Both the position numbers and the translations under genes were made by a program. The notes under the pieces are model-generated. The model saw only the letters and a program-made list of their open reading frames with translations. It had not been told where the DNA came from and did not search any database. Of a stretch of DNA of 8,474 bases, positions 1 to 5,739 are shown piece by piece. The stretch's first letter is position 1; the number at the start of each line of letters is the position of its first letter. The stretch comes from a bacterium (lineage in GTDB: Bacteria > Chloroflexota > Dormibacteria > UBA8260 > Bog-877), in the NCBI GenBank assembly GCA_021791455.1, contig JAJYWM010000047.1, positions 1 to 8,474 of the forward strand, in the 5' to 3' direction.

Positions 1-143
1 TCGAGCAGGGCCTGCACCGTCCGCTCCAGGATCACCCGCAGGGTGTCCTTATCCCGATCTCCAAGCTCCCCAAGAAGCTCGTCCAGTGGCATGCTTGCAC
101 GGGTCCTCGTGTCCTCCTGGTCTGTGCAAAGGGTCGGTGGCAC
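1..143 (-). CDS. IS256-type (mutator) transposase, N-terminal fragment cut by the window edge
   Basis: The minus strand reads open from a GTG at 143-141 to the window edge. The clearest part begins MPLDELLGELGDRDKDTLRV and continues as an amphipathic helix ending QALLE. This resembles the N-terminal helical segment of IS256/mutator transposases, DDE enzymes that cut and paste their own element. I prefer the GTG start because AGGAG (157-153) lies 9 nt upstream; the in-frame ATG at 92-90 has AGGAGG (118-113) but 20 nt away. Only about 47 residues are visible and none of the catalytic residues, so the family rests on the short N-terminus and on a terminal-repeat-like sequence just upstream. Whether the gene is intact beyond the window is unknown. 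Confidence 0.5.
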   Translation of the reverse strand, partial: MPPTLCTDQEDTRTRASMPLDELLGELGDRDKDTLRVILERTVQALL

Positions 144-204
144 GGTGGCCCACTCCTGCCCCTCTTCAGGGCCAGGTTGGGTCCCGCTATTTACACCAAC
201 ATAC
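1..204 (-). mobile_element. 5' end of an IS256-family insertion sequence (partial)
   Basis: Upstream of the transposase start, the minus strand carries GTTGGTGTAAATAGCGGGAC (200-181). This resembles IS256-family terminal repeats, which often contain GGTGTAAA a few bases from the tip. The outer boundary is set near 200-204 by this resemblance only: the opposite end lies outside the window and no target duplication can be checked. An inverted pair GTCCCG (181-186) and CGGGAC (204-209) brackets the TTTACACC core. Confidence 0.4.
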
Positions 205-209
205 GGGAC

Positions 210-490
210 GTGACCGAGGCGCCTGACGAGAGTCTCCGGAAGGCACCTCGCTGCGCACGGTTGTTTGGTCAAGCCGCGGCATCCTGCTGCGGGGTGACAG
301 GGTCGTCGGCGATCGTATCTCGAGCTTGCGCGACGGACATCTGGGACCGGCGGACGGTGCACCTCGGGGCGTCCGTTGTCCTCTCTACCGCCAAGAGTGG
401 GCCGTCACGTCTTGGACCGGTCCCGGTTCCTGTGTGCTGAGGGCCAAGGCGGAGGTGAAAATCGGATACGGAAAAATCCCCATACGCGCT
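210..490. other. Unassigned stretch between two IS remnants
   Basis: No gene is supported here. Several short open frames overlap on both strands, as expected by chance in GC-rich DNA, and none resembles a known family or has a convincing start. The minus-strand frame that carries the end of the decayed transposase stays open down to about 269, but recognisable similarity stops near 497. The one compositional oddity is an A-rich patch at 456-476 (TGAAAATC, then GAAAAATC), which could be the worn other end of the neighbouring IS. The stretch is best read as scar DNA between mobile elements. Confidence 0.4.
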
Positions 491-496
491 CAGCCC

Positions 497-932
497 GCCG
501 GGCTTGGTCTGGCTCATCCGTCGGCCCACCACCACGCGGCGAAGCTCATGCAGATTGCGCTCCACCGCGGCGATGCTGGCCGCGGTGAGCAGCTCACTGG
601 GTCTCCCGGGAGCAGCGGAGCTGGCCATGCCGCTCTAGGATCTGGACCAGGCCCCCATGGAATGGTTGGAGCCGCTGAGAGCAGAGGTAGTCGGAGGCCT
701 CCCAGCAGACCTTGAGTGCGGACCTAAAGGCTGGGCCGTACAGCCTTTGCCGCGGGACCCGCTTCCACGCTGGCAATCTCCGCCGTCCCCTCAGCACCTT
801 GACCGCGTACTCGCGCCCGTACCCAGAGGCCAGGCAGAACGAGTCCAGCAGCTGTCCCTTCTCCACCGGGCCAGCCCCTCGGTACCTGGCCCTCAGCTCC
901 TCCGCCAGCTCGTATCGCTCCCGGATGCGCAT
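497..932 (-). pseudogene. Decayed integrase-core transposase (ISNCY/IS1202-like), frameshifted and truncated
   Basis: From ATG 932-930 (GAGGGAG 8 nt upstream) the minus strand encodes MRIRERYELAEELRARYRGA, then a segment with DSFCLASGYGREYAVKVLRG. This is the N-terminal helix-turn-helix region typical of transposases with an rve integrase core, whose usual length is about 400 residues or more. The frame ends at a TGA (596-594) after LERHGQLRCSRETQ. The expected continuation, ELLTAASIAAVERNLHELRR, resumes at once in another frame. Removing one base (A596 on the plus strand) joins the two halves cleanly, so a single-base insertion broke the gene. Similarity ends near TKPG (about 497), before the DDE core, so most of the protein is missing. 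It is non-functional. The family name is from memory of the motif pattern; IS481-like is an alternative. Confidence 0.65.
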
Positions 933-1046
933 CGGCCCGGCTCCCTCGCTGCCGGTCTCCGGCGGCCGACCCTCGGTGTCATTCCTTGTTGAGGGAGCGA
1001 TCGCCCCAGGGTGCGATTCTCGCTGAGGCAATGCGGGGCCTTGACA
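497..1046 (-). mobile_element. Remnant of an integrase-core insertion sequence with probable outer end at 1046
   Basis: This holds the decayed transposase and its upstream flank. Read on the minus strand, the DNA from 1046 starts TGTCAAGGCCCCGCATTGCC, a TGT-type terminus common among IS elements with integrase-core transposases, about 114 nt before the transposase ATG. That spacing suits an IS end and leader. The opposite terminus is not clear: TGT-starting sequence at 431-433, followed about 30 nt later by AATCG, is a weak match to the 1046 end (TGT, then AATCG at about the same distance). Element boundaries are therefore inferred. Confidence 0.4.
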
Positions 1047-1069
1047 CGCCATACACCAGCGACTACACT
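1041..1069 (+). promoter_or_regulatory. Near-consensus sigma-70/SigA promoter for the FAH-led operon
   Basis: TTGACA (1041-1046, perfect -35) is followed by exactly 17 bp and then TACACT (1064-1069, -10 matching at four of six positions, including the key A2 and T6). Transcription would start near 1076, leaving a leader of about 36 nt before the ATG at 1112. It is the strongest promoter-like match I noticed in the window, and it points at the first catabolic gene. The -35 hexamer coincides with the presumed tip of the upstream IS remnant. Confidence 0.65.
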
Positions 1070-1074
1070 ATACC

Positions 1075-1086
1075 GCAAGCGCTTCC
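1075..1086. promoter_or_regulatory. Candidate operator at the transcription start: GCAAGCGCTTCC
   Basis: A perfect 8-bp palindrome AAGCGCTT (1077-1084) sits on or next to the predicted transcription start, between the -10 hexamer and the ribosome binding site. A repressor bound here would block the promoter. The IclR protein encoded downstream is one candidate ligand, though short AAGCGCTT palindromes are also typical of LacI-type regulators. An 8-bp palindrome can occur by chance, so this rests mostly on location. Confidence 0.3.
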
Positions 1087-1111
1087 ACTATGCTGAAAGG
1101 GTGCCCTGAGT

Positions 1112-2026
1112 ATGAGACTTGTCACATTCGACTCGAGGAGCAGCGACTCGGCCGCGCACCTCGGATGCCTCTCAGGCGACGTAGTTATTGACCTGACCGC
1201 CGCAGGTCACTCCGTTGGGGGCGCAGCTGCGACCGTGTGCCAGAGCATGGACGCACTAGTGAAGTCGGGGGCTGAAGGTCTGGGCATTGCGAAACAGGTG
1301 GTCGAGAAGGAGGGGTCCAACCCAAAGTTGCGAACCGGCCTCCAGGACGTATACCTACGCGCACCACTTCCATATCCAAACCAAATCTTCGCTGTAGGCC
1401 GCAACTATCGAGAGCATGCCGAAGAAGCCGGAGCTGCACTCCCTACCATGCCACGACTGTTTCCGAAGTGGCCGTCTACTGTTATCGGACCCGGAGCCGC
1501 CGTAATAAAGCCAAGTCGCACCGAGCAGTTGGACTGGGAGGTTGAGCTCGCCGTTGTGATCGGGCGCGACGCTAGTTTCGTCTCTGCCGAGCGGGCTCTC
1601 GACCACGTCTTCGGATACACGATTTTGAATGACGTAAGCGCCCGCGACATCCAATTCAGTAAGCCGGAGCAGCTGACGCTAGCCAAGAACTTCCGCACAT
1701 TCGCTCCCCTCGGCGGTTGGATCCTTACGCGAGACGAAGTGCCAAACCCCGGCAAGCTCAGTGTTCGCTCGTGGGTCAATGGTGCTTTGATGCAAGACTC
1801 CACTACTGAATACCTAATCTTTGACGTCCCAACGCTTGTCTCATTCATCTCCGAAGTGACCGACCTTCACCCAGGCGACATTATCTCCACCGGCACACCA
1901 TCGGGAGTCGGATGCTTCCGCGAGCCACCGATCTACTTGAACGATGGAGATGTAATGAAAATGCAGCTCGCTCAGAATGACCAGGTGCTCTGCGAACTCA
2001 TCAATCAAGTCTCGTCCGCATCCTAA
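1112..2026 (+). CDS. Fumarylacetoacetate hydrolase (FAH) family enzyme
   Basis: The product has 304 residues, the usual length for single-domain cytoplasmic FAH-family enzymes, which hydrolyse C-C bonds in acylpyruvates or decarboxylate keto acids with Mg2+ or Mn2+. Residues 1-80 are the variable N-terminal part (MRLVTFDSRS opening). The catalytic fold starts around FAVGRNYREHAEEAG (93-107); H102 and E105 match the catalytic His-Glu pair of FAHD1-type proteins. The metal ligands are E143 and E145 (DWEVELAVVIG) and D174 (TILNDVSARDI), with the same 29-residue spacing as in FAHD1. K192 (AKNFRTFAPLG) and the STGTPSGVG loop (259-267) complete the active site. AAAGG lies 11 nt before the ATG. It is the first gene of the run, 43 nt before the cyclase gene. 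The family is certain; the substrate is not determinable. Confidence 0.93.
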   Translation: MRLVTFDSRSSDSAAHLGCLSGDVVIDLTAAGHSVGGAAATVCQSMDALVKSGAEGLGIAKQVVEKEGSNPKLRTGLQDVYLRAPLPYPNQIFAVGRNYREHAEEAGAALPTMPRLFPKWPSTVIGPGAAVIKPSRTEQLDWEVELAVVIGRDASFVSAERALDHVFGYTILNDVSARDIQFSKPEQLTLAKNFRTFAPLGGWILTRDEVPNPGKLSVRSWVNGALMQDSTTEYLIFDVPTLVSFISEVTDLHPGDIISTGTPSGVGCFREPPIYLNDGDVMKMQLAQNDQVLCELINQVSSAS

Positions 2027-2069
2027 CTACGGTAGTAGACGACCCAACTCCTTGGAGGCGTAACCATCA

Positions 2070-2741
2070 ATGACAAACATAGTGGACATCAGCTTGGCGC
2101 TTGACGCGGGCTACCGCATGCACACCCCGGAGGGAGTCAAGAACGTCCAACTTGAGTTCGAAACCATCAAGGACTATCCGGGGGGAGCCGGGCAGTTCGT
2201 GAGTGCCGTTCATATGCGGCTTCATAACGGTACCCACGTGGACGCTCCGATGCACTTCGTCGAGGGCGGGCCGAGCATAGACCAGGTTCCCCTCAGCGCA
2301 TTCTACGGACCAGGCCTAATGGCAGACCTTACCCACGTTGCGCTAAACGCGCCGATAACCAAGGAACATCTTGAAAGCGCGTTTGCCGGAAGGGAACTGG
2401 CAGGACAGCGCGTGTTTCTCCGGACGAACTGGAACGACCACTTTGGCGAGGCAGAATACGAAGAAAGCTCCCCGTACATTAGTGTAGGAGCAGTCGACTG
2501 GCTGGCCTCCCAGCACCCGGCCTTGGTGAGCTACGACTACTCGCACGGGAAGGACGACCCGGATGCGCCGCGACGCTACTACGCCGTTCGCACCTTTCTT
2601 GAGAACGGAATCGTGACAATGGGATATGTGACACGGCTGGACCGCATCGACTCAGCCAGGCCCTTTACGGTCTCGGCCTTTCCCTTGGCCTTCAAAGGGG
2701 TAGAGTCGAGTCCAGTACGGGCGGTGCTAGTACAAGAGTAG
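2070..2741 (+). CDS. Cyclase-family (kynurenine formamidase-like) metal-dependent hydrolase
   Basis: The 223-residue product belongs to the PF04199 'cyclase' family, which includes kynurenine formamidase and isatin hydrolase: cytoplasmic enzymes with a divalent metal (zinc or manganese in characterised members) that hydrolyse formamides or open cyclic amides and esters. The signature HNGTHVDAPMHF (52-63) supplies H52, H56, D58 and H62. SYDYSHG (154-160) and the late LENG (177-180, E178) correspond to the remaining active-site positions. There is no signal peptide. GGAGG (2054-2058) lies 11 nt before the ATG. It follows the FAH gene by 43 nt in the same direction, so the two are probably co-transcribed and may act in sequence, one opening an amide or ring and the other cleaving a keto acid. 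The specific substrate is unknown; naming it kynureninase-pathway KynB would be overreach. Confidence 0.9.
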   Translation: MTNIVDISLALDAGYRMHTPEGVKNVQLEFETIKDYPGGAGQFVSAVHMRLHNGTHVDAPMHFVEGGPSIDQVPLSAFYGPGLMADLTHVALNAPITKEHLESAFAGRELAGQRVFLRTNWNDHFGEAEYEESSPYISVGAVDWLASQHPALVSYDYSHGKDDPDAPRRYYAVRTFLENGIVTMGYVTRLDRIDSARPFTVSAFPLAFKGVESSPVRAVLVQE

Positions 2742-2768
2742 GGCCTGATCGGCGCATTGCAAGGTCGA

Positions 2769-2786
2769 ACCATTGAACGAAATGGT
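2769..2786. promoter_or_regulatory. Perfect inverted repeat ACCATT-N6-AATGGT in the cyclase-ABC gap
   Basis: ACCATT (2769-2774) and AATGGT (2781-2786) form a perfect 6-bp dyad with a 6-nt spacer, 27 nt after the cyclase stop, in the largest gap between the first five genes (135 nt). It could be an operator for the nearby IclR regulator or another dimeric repressor, or an mRNA hairpin trimming or protecting the upstream enzyme message. No T-run follows, so it is not a standard terminator. I could not find a convincing promoter in this gap. Confidence 0.35.
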
Positions 2787-2876
2787 ACCGGGAGATTGGG
2801 GGCGAGGCGCGTTTGAGGTCCGTTGGTGGGAGATGGCCGCGTCACATGATGAAGGCCCTGTTAAGCTGACCCATCC

Positions 2877-3680
2877 GTGTTGGGGCGGCCCACAGTGCTG
2901 ATCGACGTCGCTGAAGTGAGCGTCGTTTTCAATACTGCACAAGGGTTCGTGGTAGCACTGAATACGCTTAGCATTCAAGTGGACGCTGGGCAGTTTGTTT
3001 GCGTTGTTGGTCCGTCTGGCTGCGGCAAGAGCACCTTGCTATCGGTCATGGCTGGCTTGGAGCATCCTACGACCGGGTCTGTCCGGGTGCGTGGACATGT
3101 ACTAAAGGGGCCAAATGCTGACGCTGGGGTGATGTTCCAGAAGGACCTGTTAGTAGATTGGCGGAACGTTTTGCGCAACGTAACGCTTCAGTATGAGATG
3201 CGCGGTATTAGAGTCCTTCCTGAACATGAGCGGCGAGCGCGCCTGCTCTTGGACAGCGTCGGCATTGGGCAGTTTGCCGAGAGCTATCCGTATCAGCTGT
3301 CTGGGGGTATGAGGCAGCGGGTAGCGATCTGCCGAGCCTTGGTGCACGATCCACAACTTCTTCTTCTGGACGAGCCCATGGGGGCACTCGATACGATTAC
3401 TCGCGAGCAACTCAACTTCGATCTGGCCAAGATCACTGCTGACGATACGAAGACGACTGTCCTCGTGACGCACAGCATAGAAGAGGCAGTGTTTCTTGCA
3501 GATCGCGTGGTAGTGCTTTCGGCCGCTCCAGCGAGCATTGTCGCGGACATTTCCGTGGCACTGCCACGTCCTAGGTCGGTCTGGCCGATTGCCGAGCCCG
3601 CCTTTAGCCCATATCTCAAGGCAGTGCGCGATGCCCTAGAGGCGGGAGGCGCCTACGATGCCACAGTCAGTCGCTCGTAG
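2877..3680 (+). CDS. ABC transporter ATP-binding protein, NitT/TauT (SsuB/TauB) type
   Basis: This 267-residue nucleotide-binding subunit powers an importer at the inner face of the membrane. All motifs are intact: Walker A GPSGCGKST (45-53), Q-loop Q88 in VMFQKDLLVDW, signature LSGGMRQR (141-148), Walker B LLLLDEP (161-167) with catalytic E166, D-loop GALD (169-172) and switch H199 in VTHS. The FQKDLLVDWRNVLRNV stretch is typical of the nitrate/sulfonate/taurine branch. The GTG at 2877 lacks a clear Shine-Dalgarno. An in-frame TAA at 2862-2864 excludes longer starts, and the GTG at 2895 (MLIDVAEV) is a reasonable alternative. The 3' end overlaps the permease gene by 23 nt, indicating coupled translation. 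Confidence 0.93.
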   Translation: MLGRPTVLIDVAEVSVVFNTAQGFVVALNTLSIQVDAGQFVCVVGPSGCGKSTLLSVMAGLEHPTTGSVRVRGHVLKGPNADAGVMFQKDLLVDWRNVLRNVTLQYEMRGIRVLPEHERRARLLLDSVGIGQFAESYPYQLSGGMRQRVAICRALVHDPQLLLLDEPMGALDTITREQLNFDLAKITADDTKTTVLVTHSIEEAVFLADRVVVLSAAPASIVADISVALPRPRSVWPIAEPAFSPYLKAVRDALEAGGAYDATVSRS

Positions 3681-4518
3681 CCCTGTGCGCCTAGGCCCGT
3701 CGGAAGACGGCAGTCGAGGGATGAAGACGGCCACTTCAGGGAATGGAGGCCGAACAAGAGCGTTGGCAGCCCAGTTCGGCTGGGCATGCGCTGGCTTCGT
3801 ACTTCTTGTAGCGGCGTGGCAAGTGGTAGTTGTCTTCGCGCGTCTCCCCGCCGACATCGTTCCCGCCCCAGCATCCGTCGCCGACCAATTGGTACGCCAC
3901 TGGGCGATTCTTGCAAGCAACGCGTGGGTTACACTTCAAGAGATACTGCTAGGCTTCGTGATCGCAGTCAGTTGTGGAGTCATAGTCGCCATCGGGATCG
4001 CTTTCTCGCGCACAGTCGAGCGGTTGCTATACCCGCTCATAGTGGTTTCCCAGGCAATACCAAAGATTGTCGTGGCTCCTCTCTTTCTCCTCTGGTTTGG
4101 CTTCGGGCTCACGACAAACGTTCTGGTGGCGATGCTCGTCGCCATCTTCCCTGTCATTGTCAATACGACTTTGGGCCTGACAGCGATCGATCGCGATCTC
4201 ATTCGACTGGCGCGAGTGATGGGCGGCAGCCGCGCGCGGGTGTTTCTGAAGATGCGCCTCCCGTACGCGATGCCGAGCATATTTGCGGGGCTCAAGCTGG
4301 CGATTACGTTCGCCACACTCGGAGCAGTTGCGGGGGAGCTGGTAGCTGGTCAGGCCGGCCTGGGGTATATCGTCACGTTCGCGTCGGGAAGCCTCGACGC
4401 GGCACTCAGCTTCGCGGCGATTGTGGTGCTTTCTGTCCTCGGCGTGCTGCTATTCTACGCCGTCGTGGCAGTGGAGCGAGTCGTGTTGGGCTGGAGACCT
4501 CCGGCCGAAGCGCGGTAA
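3658..4518 (+). CDS. ABC transporter permease, NitT/TauT (SsuC/TauC) type
   Basis: The 286-residue integral membrane subunit forms the substrate channel of the importer. Hydrophobic segments lie at about 42-61, 97-117, 122-143, 153-172, 207-226 and 252-275, giving the usual six helices of this branch. The cytoplasmic coupling (EAA) loop is at about 180-208 (DLIRLARVMGGSRARVFLKM, then RLPYAMP), where G190 and the LP pair are the conserved marks that dock on the ATPase. The ATG at 3658 has GGGAGG (3644-3649) 8 nt upstream, inside the ATPase gene, and gives a 23-nt overlap. The internal ATG at 3721 has no properly spaced site, so the longer form is preferred even though its first 35 residues are polar and not conserved in type. 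The binding protein gene follows after 55 nt. Confidence 0.92.
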   Translation: MPQSVARSPVRLGPSEDGSRGMKTATSGNGGRTRALAAQFGWACAGFVLLVAAWQVVVVFARLPADIVPAPASVADQLVRHWAILASNAWVTLQEILLGFVIAVSCGVIVAIGIAFSRTVERLLYPLIVVSQAIPKIVVAPLFLLWFGFGLTTNVLVAMLVAIFPVIVNTTLGLTAIDRDLIRLARVMGGSRARVFLKMRLPYAMPSIFAGLKLAITFATLGAVAGELVAGQAGLGYIVTFASGSLDAALSFAAIVVLSVLGVLLFYAVVAVERVVLGWRPPAEAR

Positions 4519-4573
4519 CTCATGTGTTCTTGAATAGCATGATTGGAGGGAATGGAATGGTAGAGGTGGTGGC

Positions 4574-5608
4574 ATGCTAATGATTCAGAGGCTAAGGATC
4601 GTTTCGGCCTGCGTGGTGTTTGGCGCCTTGGGAATCGGGTTGGCGGCGTGTGGAGCTGCCGGGACCAAGCAGCCTGCTGCGAAGGTGGCGAGTGTCTCAC
4701 TATTGCTGAACACTCCGCCTTCAGGGATTAATGCCGCTGTTTACGAGGCGCAAAAGCTCGGCTATTATGCAAAGGAACACTTGAGCGTGACGATTCTGTC
4801 GGGCACTTCCTCAGCTACGACGGTTGAGGCTGTCGCAGCGAACAAGGCGACTGTGGGGTTCGCCATCCCTTCGAACGCGCTCGAAGCGTCTGCTCAGGGG
4901 AGCAAGGTGGTGTCAATTGGGACCGCGTTTGGTAGGAACGGACAGGGCGTCTTCGTGCCCGACAACTCCGGTATCACCTCGCTCAGGCAGCTCACACACG
5001 TGACTATTGGTGTGCTGGGCTCCTCGTTCGAGGCAATTCTGAACGACTTGCTGACGTCGTTGGGAGTCAACCCTGCAACGAACAAGTATGTAGTGTTTCT
5101 CACGCCTGCGGCAATGATACAGAGCTACAACTCTGGGGGTACTGGCGCTGTGGTCACGCAGATACCGTTTGGGGCGCCATTGATTGACCCCGTGCGGCCG
5201 TCCAGGGGTCTGCTCGAGGCTAGCTATGGGATTCAAGGCGGTAGCTACAGCTTTGTTGCGAGTCCGCAGACACTGAAGCAGGAGCCATCCGTGCTAGCGC
5301 GGTTCCTGACCGCGACGTACGAGGGCTTCGCGGCGGCGAACCGTAACCCCGCCAGCGCAGCGGCGGCGGAGGGCAGCTATGTACCGGGGCTCGATGTCTC
5401 GGCTGCCCGCCAGCAGTATCAGCAGTTCATGGCTTACGAGTGCAGTGCGGCGATGGCTGGGCACACTCTGGCGTATCAGGCTCCGAGCGACTGGACTAGC
5501 ATGGCTGTTTCGTTGGCCGCCGTCGGGGCCATTCCTGCCACGCTGAACGTGGGGTCGGTGTATACGAACGAGTTTGAGTCGTCCGGATCGGCCGTGGAGT
5601 GCAAGTGA
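4574..5608 (+). CDS. ABC transporter substrate-binding lipoprotein, NMT1/SsuA-like
   Basis: The 344-residue product begins with a lipoprotein signal: positive MLMIQRLR, a hydrophobic core, and lipobox LAAC (23-26), so C26 would be lipidated and the mature protein tethered outside the membrane. The body fits the NMT1/THI5/SsuA-like periplasmic-binding fold: SVSLLLNTPPSGINAAVYEA (41-60, the first strand and ligand loop), KLGYYAKEHLSVTIL (61-75), a V/G-rich TVGFAIPSNAL strand, then the ITSLRQL and VTIGV hinge segment. This fold binds nitrate, sulfonates, taurine, pyrimidine precursors or aromatic acids; the ligand cannot be told from motifs. GAGGTGG (4563-4569) precedes the ATG. It completes the importer with the two genes upstream. 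The order enzyme-enzyme-ATPase-permease-binding protein suggests uptake tailored to the two hydrolases. Confidence 0.9.
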   Translation: MLMIQRLRIVSACVVFGALGIGLAACGAAGTKQPAAKVASVSLLLNTPPSGINAAVYEAQKLGYYAKEHLSVTILSGTSSATTVEAVAANKATVGFAIPSNALEASAQGSKVVSIGTAFGRNGQGVFVPDNSGITSLRQLTHVTIGVLGSSFEAILNDLLTSLGVNPATNKYVVFLTPAAMIQSYNSGGTGAVVTQIPFGAPLIDPVRPSRGLLEASYGIQGGSYSFVASPQTLKQEPSVLARFLTATYEGFAAANRNPASAAAAEGSYVPGLDVSAARQQYQQFMAYECSAAMAGHTLAYQAPSDWTSMAVSLAAVGAIPATLNVGSVYTNEFESSGSAVECK

Positions 5609-5637
5609 CCGGGGTTTGTTGGGGCTGGGCCGCTGAT

Positions 5638-5657
5638 CAGGCGTGGTCAGTCGCCTG
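5638..5657. repeat. Short inverted repeat CAGGCG-N8-CGCCTG after the lipoprotein gene
   Basis: CAGGCG (5638-5643) and CGCCTG (5652-5657) could form a 6-bp stem with an 8-nt loop, 30 nt after the lipoprotein stop. It overlaps a palindrome CTGATCAG (5633-5640) and a partial repeat TGGTCAG (5644-5650). No T-run follows, so a weak attenuator, RNA-end hairpin or operator for the IclR gene are all possible. It divides the transporter from the regulator gene. Confidence 0.25.
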
Positions 5658-5700
5658 GTGGTGAGCGGTTGTGGCTTTTGGATGAAGCGTGTGAGGCGGG

Positions 5701-5739
5701 AAGGGGGGTGAGCGATGCGCTTACCCCCCTTCAGGGGGG
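5701..5739 (+). promoter_or_regulatory. Two mutually exclusive hairpins over the IclR ribosome binding site and start
   Basis: AAGGGGGGT (5701-5709) is perfectly complementary to ACCCCCCTT (5723-5731), a 9-bp stem with a 13-nt loop. It would bury the G-rich ribosome binding site and the first two bases of the likely GTG start (5708-5710). The same C-run (5724-5729) can instead pair with GGGGGG at 5734-5739 around a TTCA loop, freeing the site. The two structures cannot coexist. This is read directly from the bases; that it regulates translation is inference. Confidence 0.5.

Noticed and set aside
590..605. Programmed ribosomal frameshifting to join the two transposase halves
   Set aside because: There is no slippery heptamer or A-run at the joint, and the catalytic core is missing downstream, so a disabling indel is simpler.
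1405..1848. A 147-residue minus-strand open frame opposite the FAH gene
   Set aside because: The plus strand encodes intact FAH metal ligands at the expected spacing across this stretch; the antisense product resembles nothing.
3786..4580. A 264-residue plus-strand open frame within the permease gene
   Set aside because: It overlaps the permease in another frame. The product is rich in R, S and G with no membrane segments or family motifs, while the permease frame has all expected features.
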